This document shows, in pieces, positions 44,100 to 55,970 of a DNA stretch of 64,000 nt. The stretch is from Pelobates cultripes (Eukaryota; Chordata; Amphibia; Anura; Pelobatidae). The stretch lies in contig OW240918.1 in the NCBI GenBank assembly GCA_933207985.1, positions 112,628,999 to 112,692,998 on the forward strand, given 5' to 3'. The notes under the pieces are model-generated. The model was not told the DNA's origin, did not search any database, and saw nothing but the letters and a program-made list of their open reading frames with translations. The first letter of the stretch is position 1. Every line of letters begins with the position of its first letter. A program made the position numbers and the translations under genes.

Positions 44100-44960
44100 C
44101 CCCTCTTTTCTCACTTCTTTTAGTCTCTTGGACCCTATCCACCATATACAAGTGGATATCAGATCATTCTAGAACACTTTTCACACAGTTGTTTCCCAGA
44201 TGACAGCAGACACCCCAGTTCCATTTGATGAAGTAACCTACCTGCTCCATCTTAATCTGCTTCCCATACAATTGTACGGAAGATCTGTTCTTCCCCACTT
44301 GATCAATGCCACCTGTAGTCTTATACCCACCTATTGGAAGTGGAGAGCAGTGCCCACCATACGAGACTGGATTCTCAGAGTGAAGGAAATTTGCACCTAT
44401 GAGGAGCTTATACTTGCAGCACCGGATAATCACCAATGCTATATCTATACGTGGTTTCATTGGATTCATTGGCTCTCTGATCAGCCATTGGCTGCTGGGG
44501 GAGAGGACAAACTGGAAATGTTTCCCTAGCCTTGTGGGTATGATTTATAGCCACTGGTGGTGGGGTTCTGCCTGACCTGGGCCTTCCCTTAATTGATTCC
44601 CTTTACTTAATTTCTACCTGATTGACTCTTTTTCCATTTTTGTAACGTGCATCATCTACCTACATATTTCTTTCTCTTTCTCTTTCTTCTTTCCTGTATG
44701 CTCTATCCTAACTCTCTCCCAACTGTTATATTAACTCATTTGAGGGCTAAGGAGATTGGTTTGTTTGTTTTTTTAATTTTATTTTTTACAGTGGACAACC
44801 ACCTCCCACCATTACGCACACTTAGTAACCCATCAAAATACCTGTTTTTTGTTGTTGTTTTTATTTTTGCTTGTTTTTTTCTGTTACTATAGTTATAAAA
44901 TCCCTGACAATATGTATTGTACAATCTATTGTTTCTCTTTGTGAATAACATGAGTTGGCA
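44100..44960 (+). pseudogene. L1-type ORF2 C-terminal piece with 3' UTR
   Basis: The frame 44200-44529 includes LINATCSLIPTYWKWRAVP, TIRDWILRVKEI and YEELI, followed by Y.W..W, the order found at the C-terminus of L1 ORF2 (P..W....PT...W...V..I...EEL). The following sequence to about 44960, with TGTATTGTACAATCTATTG and TTTGTGAATAACA, resembles an L1 3' UTR. No reverse transcriptase is attached. Confidence 0.65.
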
Positions 44961-45111
44961 CTTATGTTTGTAACTAAGTACTTCATTACTACATTAAACT
45001 TATGAGGCAATAGTGTATTTATATTGAATATTCACTTAATTTATATCCTAGCAAGTATTGTATTATATTATCACCTCTGCAACTTATCTCTCCCTTTTGA
45101 ATTTTCCCCCC

Positions 45112-47005
45112 CAAAATTTTAGTTCTTTATTTTTGGTGCGCTGTTAAGTATACATAAGCTCGCCTTGTCACAACAGCAAGAGCGGGCGCAATAATGGTAA
45201 TACAGTGTGACGGGAGCAAAACATTGAGTGAGAATTTTAAGTAAACATAACTTCACATTTAAAATTACGCACATTTTTTCTATGTTTATCAGGCGTGTAG
45301 ACCCAGATGAAGAGAAGAGGTTAAACATTCTAGCGTAACTGTTTCGGGTAGTAACATTCCTCCACCAAGTCGATTTGAGGCAGTATACATGGTCAGCTGA
45401 GAGTGAGTGGGTGTGGAGTGTTAGTGTACTGGGTGTCTGTAGGTAAACAAACTAAGTTTCATGAAGGTGGTAATAGAGTTTGGGTATGTAGCTTAGGTAT
45501 TCATGAGGAATTAGGTATTCAAGTAGCCAGAGTAATAGAATAAGAGTTACCATGAGGGTGTTTTTGGGCTCCTCGAGGAGGTAAGTACTCCTAACCAAGG
45601 GGACATTGGGGGTTGTACACCTCCTATGGGTGTGCCTAGTGCATGTTGGTGTGCAAGACATGACTTAGACTGCTCCTATCTGGACATGGCAATAGAAGGT
45701 ATGAGCAACAAAAGAGTAACAGAGTAATATTTTGGTAACGGAAAATACTAAAGCAAAAAATACAAAAACATAATATTGATGATCTGTTGTCGTTTGCTTC
45801 CAAACATGCAGCAGCTTCTCCTTCTTCTTTATCAGTCAGGTGGTTGGTGCGGTCCTTGATGTGTCTCTTGGCATGAATGGTACAGCTGACTCTGGGTTCC
45901 AGACTTGGGTGATAGGCGGTTCAGATGTTGTAGGTGTGGGGTCAGCAAGATCCAGAGCGAGGAGTAATGCAGTTGCTTCTGATTCCATAGAGAGCTTGTG
46001 GACAGTTCCGTTGTGGGAGACGAGAAGGGATCTTGGCGTTACCCATCTATATGCCACCCCTGTAAAGCGTAGGCAACTAGTGAGTACTGTCACTGATTTT
46101 CTCCACAGAAGTGTGGCCTTGGTTATGGTTAGATCTTGATAGAATGTTAGATGCGATTCTTCGAATAACAATGGGGTCTTGCCCTTCACTGCTGTCATGA
46201 TGTGGCCTTTGTCTTGAGATGTTGAGCATCGGAGAATTACATCTCCAGTAATAGGGGCTGAAGACTTACTGATGGTAGGGAGGCGGTATAGCCCAGCAAT
46301 GGTGAATTGTTTGGTCAGAGCCAGTGGTAACAGAGAAGCAATGAGTCTCCTTATGTAGTGGGGTAATTCCTCCATAGTGATCGCAGGGGGTACCCCGCGG
46401 ATTTTAAGGTGGTTGCGGCAGTACCTGTCTTTCTGTGAGGTCATTTGCAGCATCATGTTCTGCTGTGTAGTTTGGGCCTTTCATTTCAGCTAGTTCACTG
46501 TGGATTTTCCCTATGTCCCCTTCAGTGGAATTCGCCCTCTTATTTATCTATTGTATGTTTGATTTTAGGGAATCTACATCTGCAGTTAGGAGCCTCTGTA
46601 TTTCCAGCAGTGTGTTTTGCATGTTGTGTAAGTCTTGCTTTGAAGCAGGGGCTGTTTCCCCAGGAATATCTCTCGAGTTGGTCTGTGCATCCCCCTATGT
46701 TGCTGAATCAGGAGTAGGGTCCGGCTTGGCCATTTTGGGTGGTACTTCCCTCAGGAGTAGAGTGCCGATGTCCCGCTGGTCTGTTGTATTAAAGGGCTGT
46801 GGCCTCTGGGATCGGCGTTCCATTGCTGGTAGGAGGTTGAAGGGTGTCGTGGTGCGGCAATCGTAAGTGTCGGCGGCTCTGTTTAGGCCCGTTCTGACGA
46901 AGAGCTCCTCGAGGTTCGTGGGCACTGGTGTGTAATAGGCCCCAGCCCTGTGTTTCGGCTTGGCCAGCTTTGGGGTGTATAAAAAAGGCATCTATCAATG
47001 TCACA
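45112..47005 (-). mobile_element. L1-derived element with ORF1 only (HAL1-like)
   Basis: On the minus strand an L1 ORF1 remnant (46990 to 45836) is followed by about 720 bp without ORF2 and then by an A-rich end (CAAAAATAAAGAACTAAAA, complement of the T-rich boundary at 45112). A normal L1 would have some 3.8 kb of ORF2 there. This could be an ORF1-only half-L1 or an internally deleted copy. Confidence 0.55.
45836..46991 (-). pseudogene. L1 ORF1 protein pseudogene
   Basis: The best frame (45836-46456, 206 codons) carries the RRM start RNHLKIRGVPPAI, the GDVILRC strand, and the C-terminal domain with LLFEESHLTFYQDLT and GVAYRWVTPRSLLV, in the order of L1 ORF1 RNA-binding proteins. Upstream, in other frames, SKQDLHNMQNTLLEIQRLL forms the end of a coiled coil, and 46695-46991 gives a basic, Pro-rich N-terminal part. 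Several frameshifts break the gene. ORF1p would package its own RNA. Confidence 0.82.
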
Positions 47006-47284
47006 GTAGGTCCCTGATCTGTGCCTGCTATTTTTGGGGCTGAATGGAGCTGGTGAGTAGTGGGATTTTGGTGGGTTTTGTTGCAAGGTTGGGAGCAACC
47101 AATAATGGTATCTATCCCATCTCGCTGTCAGGCTCCGCTCCTCGAATTTTCAACATTTTGAATGCAAATTTATTGACTTACGTTTTTATGAAATACAAGG
47201 AAATTCATGTTTTTTGGCATTTGTTTATTTTATTCTTCACATGTTCTTCATTTGAAATATATAGGGCTCTCATTGTCCTCCTTA

Positions 47285-48758
47285 CAGTGAGGGGGAAAAT
47301 TATTTGATCCCCTGCTGATTTTGAACGTTTGCCCACTGACAAAGAATTGATCAGTCTATAATTGTAATGGTAGGTGTATTTTAACAGTGAGAGACAGAAT
47401 AAAAAAAAAAAATACAGAAAAACGCATGTCAAAAAAAGTTGTAAATTGATTTGCATGTCAATGAGTGAAATAAGAATTTGACCCCTTCGACTTAGTACTT
47501 GGTGGCAAAACCCTTGTTGACAATCCCAGAGGTCAGATGTTTCTTGTAGTTGGCCACCAGGTTTGCACACATCTCAGGAGGGATTTTGTCCCACTCCTCT
47601 TTGCATATCCTCATCAAGTTATTAAGGTTTTGAGGCTGACATTTGGCAACTTGAACCTACAGCTCCTTCCACAGATTAAGCTCTTGAGCCTTAATGTGCT
47701 TCTTCTGGAGCCACTCTTTTGTTGCTTGGCTGTGTGTTTTGGGTCATTGTCATGCTGGAATACCCATCCATGACCCATTTTCAATGCCCTGGCTGAGGGA
47801 AGGAGGTTCTCACCCAAGATTTGATGGTACATAGCAACATCCATCGTTGCTTTGATGCGGTTCAGTTGTTCTGTCCTCTTAGCAGAAAAACACCCCCAAA
47901 GCATAATGTTTCCACCTCCATGTGTGACAGTGGGGTTGGTGTTCTTGGGATCATAGTCAGCATTCCTCCTCCAAACACGGCGAGTTGAGTTGATGCCAAA
48001 GTGCTTGATTTTGGTCTAATCTGACCACAACACTTTCACCCAGTTCTTCTCTGAATCATTCAGATGTTCATTGGCAAACTTCAGACTGGCCTGTACATGT
48101 GCTTTCTTGAGCAGGGGGACCTTGCGGGCTCCGCAGGATTTCAGCCCTTCATGGCGTAGTGTGTTACCAATTGTTTTCTTAGTGACTATGGTCCCAGCTG
48201 CTTTGAGATCATTAACAAGATTGTCCTGTGTAGGTCTGGGCTGATTCCTCACTGTTCTTGTGATCATTGAAACTCCACAAGGTGAGATCTTGCATGGAGC
48301 CCCTTGACCAAGGTAGACTGACAGTTATTTTGTGTTTCTTCCATTTGCGAATAATCACACCAACTGTTGTCACCTTCTCACCAAGCTGCTTGGCGATGGT
48401 CTTGTAGCCCATTCCAGCCTGCTGTAGGTCTACAGTCTTGTCCCTGACATCCTTGGACACCTCTTTGGTCTTTTGGCCTCTTAAGAGAGTGCTTCTAATC
48501 TCAGGTCGTTACCTGTATAAAAGACACCTGGGAGCCAGAAATCTTGCTGATTGATAGGGGATCAAATACTTGTTTCACTCATTGACATGCAAATTAATTT
48601 ATAACTTTTTTGACATGAGTTTTTCTGAATTTTTTTTTTTGTTATGCTGTCTCTCACTGTTAAAATACACCTATCATTAAATTATAGAAAGATCATTTCT
48701 TTGTAAGTTCACAAACGTTCAAAATCAGCATGGGATCAAATACTTTTTTCTCTCACTG
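47285..48758 (-). mobile_element. Tc1-type transposon, TA-flanked, internally deleted
   Basis: Ends are CAGTGAGGGGGAAAATTATT (47285) and, complemented from the right, CAGTGAGAGAAAAAAGTATT, with TA immediately outside each (47283-47284 and 48759-48760). Inner repeats with TTAACAGTGAGAGACAG near 47381 and CTGTCTCTCACTGTTAA near 48648 give the IR/DR arrangement. Length 1474 bp. Confidence 0.95.
47480..48475 (-). pseudogene. Tc1-type transposase, frameshifted and missing the catalytic Glu
   Basis: Read from 48475 down: the helix-turn-helix region ([19 protein letters not shown]), the second DNA-binding part ([19 protein letters not shown]), then KVLWSD with the first catalytic Asp at about 48016. 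The middle ([20 protein letters not shown]) and the second Asp in [15 protein letters not shown] follow. After [15 protein letters not shown] the segment that should contain SPDLNPIE is missing, so the third acidic residue was lost by deletion. Stops and frameshifts split the reading frame. It is inactive. Confidence 0.92.
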
Positions 48759-48760
48759 TA

Positions 48761-49475
48761 CATAATACAGGCCATATAGGCATATGAGAATATAAAGTTC
48801 ATTATTAGTATGGCAGGTGTAGTTCTAATGTGCTTGTGGCACTCACTGCACATGTACATTAGTCCTCCCCCCACATCGGAGGAGACGGAGCATCAACTAA
48901 GTGGCGAGGGACAATGGTGCTGGAATCAGATAGGTCTAAATAGTTTTTATTTAACCATTTCAATGCCGGGGGATGGGGGAAAGAAAAGTGAAGGGTTGGG
49001 GGGAGGGGAGCAGAGGGATCTATAGTGCTAGGAATACAAATTCATATTCATAGCAAAGTAGTATCCCTTTAAAACGCTTTTCTGTGCCGGATCATTGAGG
49101 AGAATTGGCCAGTATTTGTTTACAATTTTGAACATCTGATAATTATTATCAGTGTAATTACAAATGAAACTTCATGATGTATTTTGTTAAGAACACAGTG
49201 AAACTTGGCTGTTATTAAAACATAACCGTTGACACAGTTATAGAGTAACCTTTCCTTATTTTAAATGGTTACAATATTGAAATTGTTACAAAAGACAAAA
49301 AAGGTGACTCCAGCATTTGTGTGAGCAGCAAATAGGAGACAGAATTAAGTCGTATATTAGTAAGCTTTATGTAGCAATAAAACAAACAAGCCATGGTTGG
49401 TACCAGACATTAGAGATAGGGTTCAGACAAATCCAGAGGGTTAGAAATTATAATGATGAAAATCAGCCCTTGCTT
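48761..49475. other. Mostly unclassified; T2-type MITE right end at 49021-49074
   Basis: AGTGCTAGGAATACAAATTC and the terminus AGTATCCCTTTAAA look like the right end of a T2-type MITE. The left half is not found. Confidence 0.4.
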
Positions 49476-50542
49476 AGTTGAGGTAGAATGAAATCTAAGC
49501 AATGAATAGTAGCTGTCCTTGTCACGCATTCAAGGACACCTGCTGCTACACTATCATTGAAAGCAAAAAAGATCATAGTAGTTTGGGGCATGAAAGGTCT
49601 TCTTTACGCTGAATGACTGATTTGTGCTCATGACAGTTGCTTCCCGTGTAACTATAACTTTCTGTAATTTTTTACATGTAACTTTCTCCTTTCAATCCCC
49701 TAGAAAAGCTTTGACTTATGACTACATAACTGTGTCCTGTCATGGTACTTGTGGGTGATTTTGTCACAGCAGTCTAGGGACTGTCATCAGTATGATCATC
49801 GAATGTCATTTTAAAGATAGTGTCTGAGGACATCCAGGTCCGGAGATTGATGCATTCCTAACAGCCTTTATAGGTCCACCAGCACCGGAAAGTCAAAGTC
49901 AATTTGATCGCTGTTCCTCCAAGTGGTAACAGTGATTCCCAGGACAGTCTAGAAACACGATACTTGTTTGTTTATATTCTGTGTGCATATTTAGTACAGA
50001 AGGTATTAATAGGTCTGTCTGTCTATCTCTATCTGTCTGTCTGTCATTGGTAGATCATTCAGGTACCTTCATATGTAAGCTTTTGAATGTTGCATACTAT
50101 AATGTGTGTTTAGAGTGTTTACTCCTCCAGTTCTGCAATAAAGATCTTGCTGCATTGGGTTGAATACTGGAATGTTTAGTCATAGCCCTTTGGGACCAAT
50201 TGACTAATGAATATACACAGGGAAATGTTTTAATGTGGACAAGCCAACTGTAAAAAAAATAAAATAACACAATGTAGTTTGTGAGGAGGAGGAGATAGCA
50301 GACGCAGATCATATAATATTCTGGGGAGTTTTATTAAGTAAATGCAGTATGAATAATGCAACAGTTCCACACAAACAGCATTTTCTGTTCTCCACACTAC
50401 AGTGTTTCCCCGCAGCACACGCTATGTAAAGAGATCTTTTCTCTTACAAACCACACATTTTATTATTCAAAATGTCGTGTATGGAACATTTTGAGCGATA
50501 TGTGTTTATGTGTCTGTCTGTCTTACTGCCTTTCGTGAAACA
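49476..50542. other. No recognisable feature
   Basis: Contains a short GTCTGTCT tract (50012-50045) only. Confidence 0.4.
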
Positions 50543-50760
50543 TTAAAGGGACATTTTAAGCACCACAACTACTTCATCATAAAGAAGTTATTTTATTGCC
50601 TAGACCCCGTCCCTTTTGTTTTGCAATATAAAATGAGAAACGTCAATGTTCGTTTTTGTGTAATAAACATGCTTCTAGTCTAGTGGTTGTCAGATAGCAG
50701 CATGGTAGTTGGAGGCATAGGGAGATGTTAAACCTCCCTTATTATACTATGGAGATCTTA
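50543..50760. mobile_element. T2-type MITE fragment
   Basis: Begins TTAAAGGGACATTTTAAGCA and continues ACCACAACTACTTCATC. The right end is not clear. Confidence 0.55.
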
Positions 50761-52017
50761 TTGATCATTCATTTATTGTTGTACGTATTTAATTTGGCGG
50801 CTGGCTAGCAAACATAATTAACCCTCGCATTGCCGAGGGTTAACTATTTTCCAGCAGACTGTTAGCACTGCAACGAGTAAAGAGTCCTTAAAAATTATCA
50901 TTTGCTTGCATGAAAGCAAGTGAACGATAATTTGTAAATGTACATCCTGCTAGATGAATTTGGTAATAAATTTTATAAAAAAATAGGTGCTTTGTGAATT
51001 TTTTGAATCCCATGCTTTGAAAGCACTGATTTTAATCTGGACACCAAATGCATAAGGGCGATTGCTGCAGAATCACTTGGAACAATCAAATTCTGACCAT
51101 ATTTGATTTTAGTAAACATGAGATTGCCGTTATGATCAGAATTGGGTAATTTTCACCAAGTTTTGTCCATTTAGACAAAGTGAGAATTCCAAATAAATTC
51201 CCACTGGAAAACCGTCAATTATGTTTTCAATTTAGGAATCTCTGGCCTTAAAGTTTATATTCTCTTTGAAATCATTTTGAATTCTCAGTTTAGTAACTAA
51301 CCGTGTAAAACATGGAAGCATGGGATTTGTTTTAAAAAGAGTTCTAAAAATAGCTGGGCTTGGATATATTGTGATGGCAGGTATATAATAAAAGGAACTC
51401 ATCATTAAAAAACCTAAAACAAACATATACACACAGACAGGCACACACAGATACAGACAGGCACACATAGACATACATACATAACATAAAAGGATGGGGA
51501 GGGGGGGCAGAAGGCAAATCTGATATCTATTCCAGGGCCAGCAGCCACATGCCTCCTGTTCTTCATTGTCCACATCCCCAGGCCCTTCTCCCCACCCTGC
51601 CCATCAGGACTGGAAGCTGCACGGTAATAGAGATACGCAGGGAATTTGATAGAGGGTCGTAGTCCCTCTAACTCTTATCACTGCGCTGCTTTTTCTCCTG
51701 GTAAACTCCTATCTAAGGATGGAGGCACAAAGAGCAGTGCAGCCTGTCAGGAGAAAAAATGTTTGGGTTTACAGGGCCCCACATGCAGGACGGCAACCCC
51801 CTAATGACTCCCCTGATTACAGATAGAGAAGTCTTTGCATGGAAATTGTCAGTTGCCTGTCTCTTAAATTTAGCTATAAACTTCTAGGAAGTAAAAGGAC
51901 CATCTGTCTGATTGACAGCTGGAAAAGTGTAACAAGCAGAGAAGGGTTAAGATCCCAAGTGACCCTAGACAAGTTTCCAGTTTTGGGCCTTCCCTTCCAT
52001 TCTTCACATATGAATGG
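50761..52017. other. No recognisable gene; two short hairpins
   Basis: TTAACCCTCG facing CGAGGGTTAA near 50818-50843, and ATTATCATTTGCTTGC facing GCAAGTGAACGATAAT near 50896-50933 (two mismatches). The open frame 51232-51573 has no motif. Confidence 0.45.
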
Positions 52018-52496
52018 TTAAAGGAACACTATAGTGCCAGGAATTAAAAAAAATGTGTGTTCCTGACACTATAGATCTAAACAGCTGATTCCCCTTACTG
52101 CCAGTTAAAAAAAATGATTCACTCACCTTTTTCCAGTGCCCTACCCAAGCTTTGCCCCCATGTCTAAGATATTTAAATTTGATGATCTTAGCCAATCCAA
52201 TGCTTTCTCATAGGAGAGCATTAGGAGGCTATAGCACATATGCAGTAAAACTTCACTCTGTGCCAATCAGCATCTCCCCATAGAGATGCACTGACGCAAT
52301 TCATCTCTATGGGGAAAGTTCACTGAGGAAGGTTCAGTGCAGCATTGACCCAGGAAGTACCGCTAGTGGCTGTTTGAGTGACAGTGAGATAAAGAAAAGG
52401 CAGTGTTTATATTAAAATGTCTGCAGGGACAGGCTATAGACACCAAAATAACTAAATTAAATTGTAGTTGTTCTGGTGATTATCATGTCCCTTTAA
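52018..52496. mobile_element. T2-type MITE, full length
   Basis: Left end TTAAAGGAACACTATAGTGCC, right end GGTGATTATCATGTCCCTTTAA. The interior has CATAGAGATGCACTGACGCA and CATCTCTATGGGGAAAG, which form an inverted repeat also seen in the other copies. Confidence 0.85.
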
Positions 52497-52499
52497 TGG

Positions 52500-54020
52500 A
52501 GACAAGCCAGTTCATGTTTTCAGGGACTGGGGTGGCTGGCTAGGGTCGCCTTATCCTGCAGAGTAAAAGCATAGTAACATTGAATGTAGTAACATACAAA
52601 GGTAGGTAGGAAAGGGTACAGAACGTGAGTTAATACATGCAAGTGGAGGTGGTGCAGTGTACAAAGGCACAAAGTGGCATAAAATAAATTTTCAGTATTC
52701 CTTTACATGTGTGATTTCAATATTGTTTACAGAAGTAAAGAGGATGTGAGGGAAATATTAGTAGCTTATAAGGCCAACATTATTGAATAGGTGTTATTTA
52801 CCAGTTTGGTCTAGGAAACAATTCGAGTTGAGGGTGGAATAACCTTGTCATGGGGGTGTCAGTCCGTGAGTCCCGAACCTGCCTGTGTGGTGATGCATAT
52901 GTTTGTGATGGATATGTTCTGGGAGTTCATTTAAAATAGCCAAGAGTGGGGGTAGTGTGAGGGGTGGAGAGGGGGGAAAGAACGAGTGGGAGAGAGAGGA
53001 GAAGAAGGAAAAAAACCAAAAACAAAGTGGGGGGGTTTGTTGCAGCGGAGTGGGAGAGGAGGATGGGTGGGTGAGGGGCTGGAGAAGTTGTGGGGAGGGA
53101 GTTCCGCTTCTCACTGACCCCAGGTCCCTTTGTGGGTAATGGGAACTCAAAAAGTTTGTTGTAGTGTCTTGCATTAGGGCAGAGGGTTTATCCATATTTC
53201 TAGCATCCTCGATTTTGCTTTTACTGTGCTCAATGATGGGGTCTCGGGTCTGCCCCATTGTTCAGCAATTGCTCTTTTCATCGCTAGTACTATCCTAGAA
53301 ATAAGTTTGTGTTGGCATCTGGGTGGGTGTTTAAGGGGTTTTGAAAGGAGCCAGATCCATGGGTCTAATGGTATAGTAGAGTGTAGTATTCTAGAAGTTA
53401 GTTGTGCTACCTGGAGCCACAATTGGGCTACCTGTGTACATTCCCACTTACATGGAAGTATGTGCCTTTCCAGCACAGATCAGAAGCAGAGATACCTGTT
53501 TGTTTTAGCCAGAGAGGGGTGAGGTACCATCGCATTCGAAATTTGTATGCCTGCTTTTTATGTTAGACGCAGATGGAGACTGGCTTTGGCTTCCCAGATG
53601 TCCCTCCAATCTGTGCGACCTTCATGGGGTCTGAGGTCTCTCTCGGAAGCTGATACGTACAACAGCAACCCCTCATAGAAGGATGTGATAATAGTTGAGT
53701 ATAGTGTGGATATTTGGCTCTTTTGGATTGGGCAGTGCATGCAAGTCCGCTCAAAGGGGGTGAGGGTTGTGGTGTCTGCCTGTCTGCCTGTTTGTTAGTT
53801 GGTGTGTCCAGGAAGCTGTGTATTTGGAGGTATCGAACAACGTCGAAGGTGGTTAGTGGAGTTTGTTGCGGGAGGTCTGGGAATGGTATAAGTTTTTGGT
53901 TTTGGAAGAATTGGTAAAAGCTGAGAAAGTTCATTGTTCTCAAACCTGGAGAAGTGTTGGGGGATCATGCCTGGGATGAACTGTGCGTTGCGCAGATCTG
54001 GTGTGAGTGAAGGATTGGAT
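52500..54020 (-). pseudogene. L1-type ORF2 C-terminal part with 3' UTR
   Basis: On the minus strand 53174-53476 reads LPCKWECTQVAQLWLQVAQL, then LDPWIWLLS and SRIVLAMKRAIAEQW, matching the L1 ORF2 C-terminus (C..V..LW..V, P..LLL, A.A..I...W). Upstream 53563-53943 gives LSFYQFFQNQKLIPFPDL and FDVVRYLQIHSFL, the preceding ORF2 block. Several frame changes. The 3' UTR would lie at 52500-52850. The endonuclease and RT are not attached. Confidence 0.7.
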
Positions 54021-54463
54021 ATCTGCTCTGATAAACTAAATATAGAAAAGTGCTGATTTCTATTAAAATCTACACTTTAATAAAATGAACAAAGAGGACA
54101 CACTCTTCATACATAAAGCTGAATGACTTTTGTGCTTGGAGTGATCCTTTTAAAATTAAAATAAACTCTATTGCTTCATGTTGAAGTGGATTTGTGCTGA
54201 TCAAAACTAAGATAAAGGCAGATAAAGGAAAACATTTTAAAACATGATGCATATAACTGCAGCTGGTGCTTACTCATACATTGCTATGACTTAAATAACT
54301 AAACACTGAAATTTGAAAGAATGCAAATGGCAGACATGTAATTGCAGTGAAAGTAATATCCTATAATTGGAAGTATAAATATAATGAATTGGAATCCAAA
54401 AAAAAAAACAAAGAAGTGAATAAGAAATTTCAGAAAGTGTTGTAAACCAGCAACCTAGCTCAC
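54021..54463. other. No recognisable feature
   Basis: AT-rich spacer. Confidence 0.4.
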
Positions 54464-55069
54464 TTAAAGGGACACTATAGTCACCAGAACAACTACAGCT
54501 TATTGAATTTGTTTTGGTGAGTAGAATCATTACCTTCAGGCTTTTTGCTGTAAACACTGTCTTTTCAGAGAAAATGCAGTGTTTACATTACAGCCTAGTG
54601 ATAACTTTACTGGCCACTCCTCAGATGGCTGTTAGAGATCCTTCGTGGGTCGTGGCTGCCTAAAATGCATCCAAACATTCAGTATCTCCTCCCTCTGCAT
54701 GCAGACACTGAACTTTCCTCATAGAGATTCATTGATTCAATGCATCCCTATGAGGAGATGCTAATTGGCCAGGGCTGTGTTTGAATCATGCTGGCTCTGC
54801 CCCTAATCTGCCTCTTTATCAGTCTCAGCCAATCCTATGGGGAAGCACTATGATTGGTTTAGGCTACCACTTCTGATGATGTCAGCAGACAGCTTGTTTT
54901 TCTGAGGCAGACAGGGCAGAGCCAGCAGCTTCAGGCATGAATAAAGTAAGATTTGTACTATATTTATGGATATGGAGGCAGGAGAGGCCCAGGGGGGCTA
55001 GATGGTGGTTTTAACACTATAGGGTCAGAAATACATGTTTGTGTTTCTGACCCTATAGTGATCCTTTAC
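54464..55069. mobile_element. T2-type MITE, full length (family C, second copy)
   Basis: Nearly the same as 25132-25734 over its whole length. Left end TTAAAGGGACACTATAGTCA; right end ATAGTGATCCTTTAC, where TTAA has become TTAC. A few indels separate the copies, such as the TATGGATATGGAGGCAGGAGAGG variant. Confidence 0.9.
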
Positions 55070-55573
55070 AGACCTTGTCCTTTTTTTCCACATACATTTT
55101 CCAACCACTGGTTTTTATTTTTTTAACTTAGTAAAAGACTTTTTCACTCATTTTCGGAAGAATGACAAATTTTCAAAAATGTAGGTTTTAGGTCATTTTC
55201 ATTTACTCAGCAACCAAATGCGAATACATCTTTGGTAGAATTGACTCGCCAACCGAATTTCTTTTGGTGCTATTCAATCATTTGGCCATTGAAGGGGTGT
55301 GATGAGCAGGGACTTTTTTTACGTTCCCTATGTCCCTGCTCGCTGTGTTGTGAAGTGGGTTATGTCTGCTAAACAACAGGTTGTTATAAAAACTGGCTAT
55401 TTCTGCCCAGTTACTAGTAAATTAATTACCTCCCCTGTGCTCCAAATATAAAGAATGGGGGATGGAGAGATTGCTCTCCACCAAACGTGCCCCCATGGAG
55501 AAGCTATTTTATTTAATACAATAAAGCAGGAGAGACATAATGTTTCCCATTCTATATCCATGGGCGGACACTA
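55070..55573. other. No gene; short hairpin
   Basis: GAGCAGGGAC facing GTCCCTGCTC near 55303-55342. Otherwise nothing supported. Confidence 0.4.
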
Positions 55574-55970
55574 TTAAGGTACACTACAGTCACCCAGACC
55601 ACTTCAGGTTTTAACCCTTCAGATGTAAACATAGCAGTTTCAAAGAAACTGCTAAGTTTACGTTGCAGGGTTAATCCAGCCTCGAGTGGCTGTCTTCCTG
55701 ACAGGCGCTAGGGATGCCAAAATCGCATTCAGCTTGCAGACCGTCCATAGGAAAGCATTGAGAAACTATTGAGGACTATGGGAGCTGCCGTTGGCGGGGG
55801 AGGAGAGGTCGCCAGCGCCGAGGGAGCCCGGTCCTGGATTAAAGTAAGTAATTGAAAGGGTTTTAACCCCCTCAGCACCAAGGGAGGGGGGCCCTGAGAC
55901 CGGGAACCTAAGGGTTATATAGTGTCAGGAAAACGAGTGTGTTTTCCTGACACTATAGTGATCCTATAAA
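55574..55970. mobile_element. T2-type MITE, another subfamily
   Basis: Left end TTAAGGTACACTACAGTCACC, right end CCTGACACTATAGTGATCCTAT. GC-rich interior with a GGCGGGGGAGGAGAGG stretch. TTAA is degraded on the right. Confidence 0.75.
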
